Position numbers and translations under genes: made by a program
Origin: Celerinatantimonas sp046054165
GTDB lineage: Bacteria; Pseudomonadota; Gammaproteobacteria; Enterobacterales; Celerinatantimonadaceae
Length of the DNA: 64,000 nucleotides
Assembly (NCBI RefSeq): GCF_046054165.1
Contig: NZ_JBFNXK010000001.1
Coordinates: 310,001-374,000 of the forward strand
Direction: 5' to 3'
The notes under the pieces: model-generated
Database searches by the model: none
The model's input: only the letters and a program-made list of their open reading frames with translations
What the model was told of the DNA's origin: nothing
In this document: positions 63,467-64,000 of the stretch, one piece after another
How the letters are laid out: each line of letters opens with the position of its first letter
Numbering within the stretch: the stretch's first letter is position 1

Positions 63467-64000
63467 TACCTAAATACCCTTTGCAAACGATTCATCCAGT
63501 TATCTCCCTATACCTGATGATATTATTTTTATTATGATTTTTGTCATTAAATGAACTATGATGGTAAACAGGGGAAATTGACTGTAAACATATCTCACCT
63601 ACACATTCACTACTGATGAACAGATATTCCCGAAATAAACGAATATACATTTCGACTCATTGCTGATTATGAGAGTTTCCCTGTTCGGGACAAAAAAGGA
63701 AAGAACAAATTGAAGGATTTGATTCGAATATCCAGTATCCGATATTTCTTGCCGTATACTTTTTCAATAAATTGCTTATAGATTATACAAAATAGAATTG
63801 TCATATATCATCGGCTATATTAACTATTCAATCATATTGCCAACAATACCCATTGTATACTCACTGTTTATCTAGCCGATTGATGCATGATAAGTTCATT
63901 ATTATCACTTATCATGCCCTATTCTATATTAACTCACATCAACGCGCGCTACATTCAACGCGCGTCTGAGTAAAATAAAACCGAACACTAAAAGCCATGA
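63467..64000. other. Gene-free end of window with strong hairpins
   Basis: About 530 AT-rich bases upstream of the GGDEF-EAL gene with no ORF supported. Two perfect inverted repeats occur: GCATGATAAGT (63885-63895) with ACTTATCATGC (63907-63917), and ACGCGCG (63942-63948) with CGCGCGT (63959-63965). They may be terminators of a gene beyond the window edge. Confidence 0.5.

Noticed and set aside
1..64000. CRISPR arrays, tRNA or rRNA genes, prophage
   Set aside because: No regularly spaced repeats, no cloverleaf-like tRNA sequence with conserved T-arm and no phage structural genes were seen.

Overview
The window looks like chromosome from a moderately AT-rich gammaproteobacterium. The block tig-clpP-clpX-lon-hupB-ppiD, together with tamAB, mntH/mntR, rmuC, cnoX, arnD-like and rsuA genes, is typical of the Vibrio/Aeromonas/Shewanella side of the class. 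A Celerinatantimonas-like organism is only a guess. No rRNA, tRNA, CRISPR array or prophage was seen.

Layout. 1-8860 (minus strand): protein quality control, from trigger factor through ClpP, ClpX, Lon (with a sigma-32-like promoter closely resembling the E. coli lon promoter), HU-beta and PpiD to a small membrane protein. 9421-13824 (plus): leuC, leuD, a LeuA/CimA-like synthase and a molbindin. 13958-25411: metC, a small membrane protein, galM, a Cys-nucleophile hydrolase, LysR, rsuA, a diguanylate cyclase, rmuC, a HlyU-like protein, a lipoprotein and a double-receiver protein. 25567-31137: cnoX, an amino-acid ABC transporter and aminopeptidase P. 31143-34840 (minus): an arnD-like deformylase and a sulfur module (two YeeE/YedE half-transporters plus a CoA-disulfide reductase-rhodanese fusion). 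35038-46633: tamB-tamA, mobB, mntR-mntH with a likely operator, a TerC protein, an orphan cheX and a SulP transporter. 46695-47886: a complete IS3-family element (IS407-like) with 4-bp target duplications.

The most interesting region is 48957-58647: a guanidine-assimilation operon. It begins with a guanidine-I (ykkC) riboswitch. This is followed by an ABC importer (binding protein, permease, ATPase), two DUF1989 proteins (the so-called urea carboxylase-associated proteins, now known as carboxyguanidine deiminase), a biotin-dependent carboxylase usually annotated as urea carboxylase but here best called guanidine carboxylase, and allophanate hydrolase. A second RNA element with two ACGA-loop hairpins, matching the guanidine-II (mini-ykkC) class, lies inside the operon just before the carboxylase gene. 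One transcript would therefore carry two different guanidine sensors: one controlling entry into the operon and one controlling the ATP-consuming carboxylase step. Expected chemistry: guanidine is imported, carboxylated at ATP cost to carboxyguanidine, deiminated to allophanate plus ammonia, then hydrolysed to ammonia and CO2.

After the operon come an esterase-like hydrolase, an EamA exporter and a PAS-GGDEF-EAL protein. Two intergenic stretches far apart (about 11505-11643 and 59742-59880) are related in sequence and look like copies of an uncharacterised dispersed repeat.
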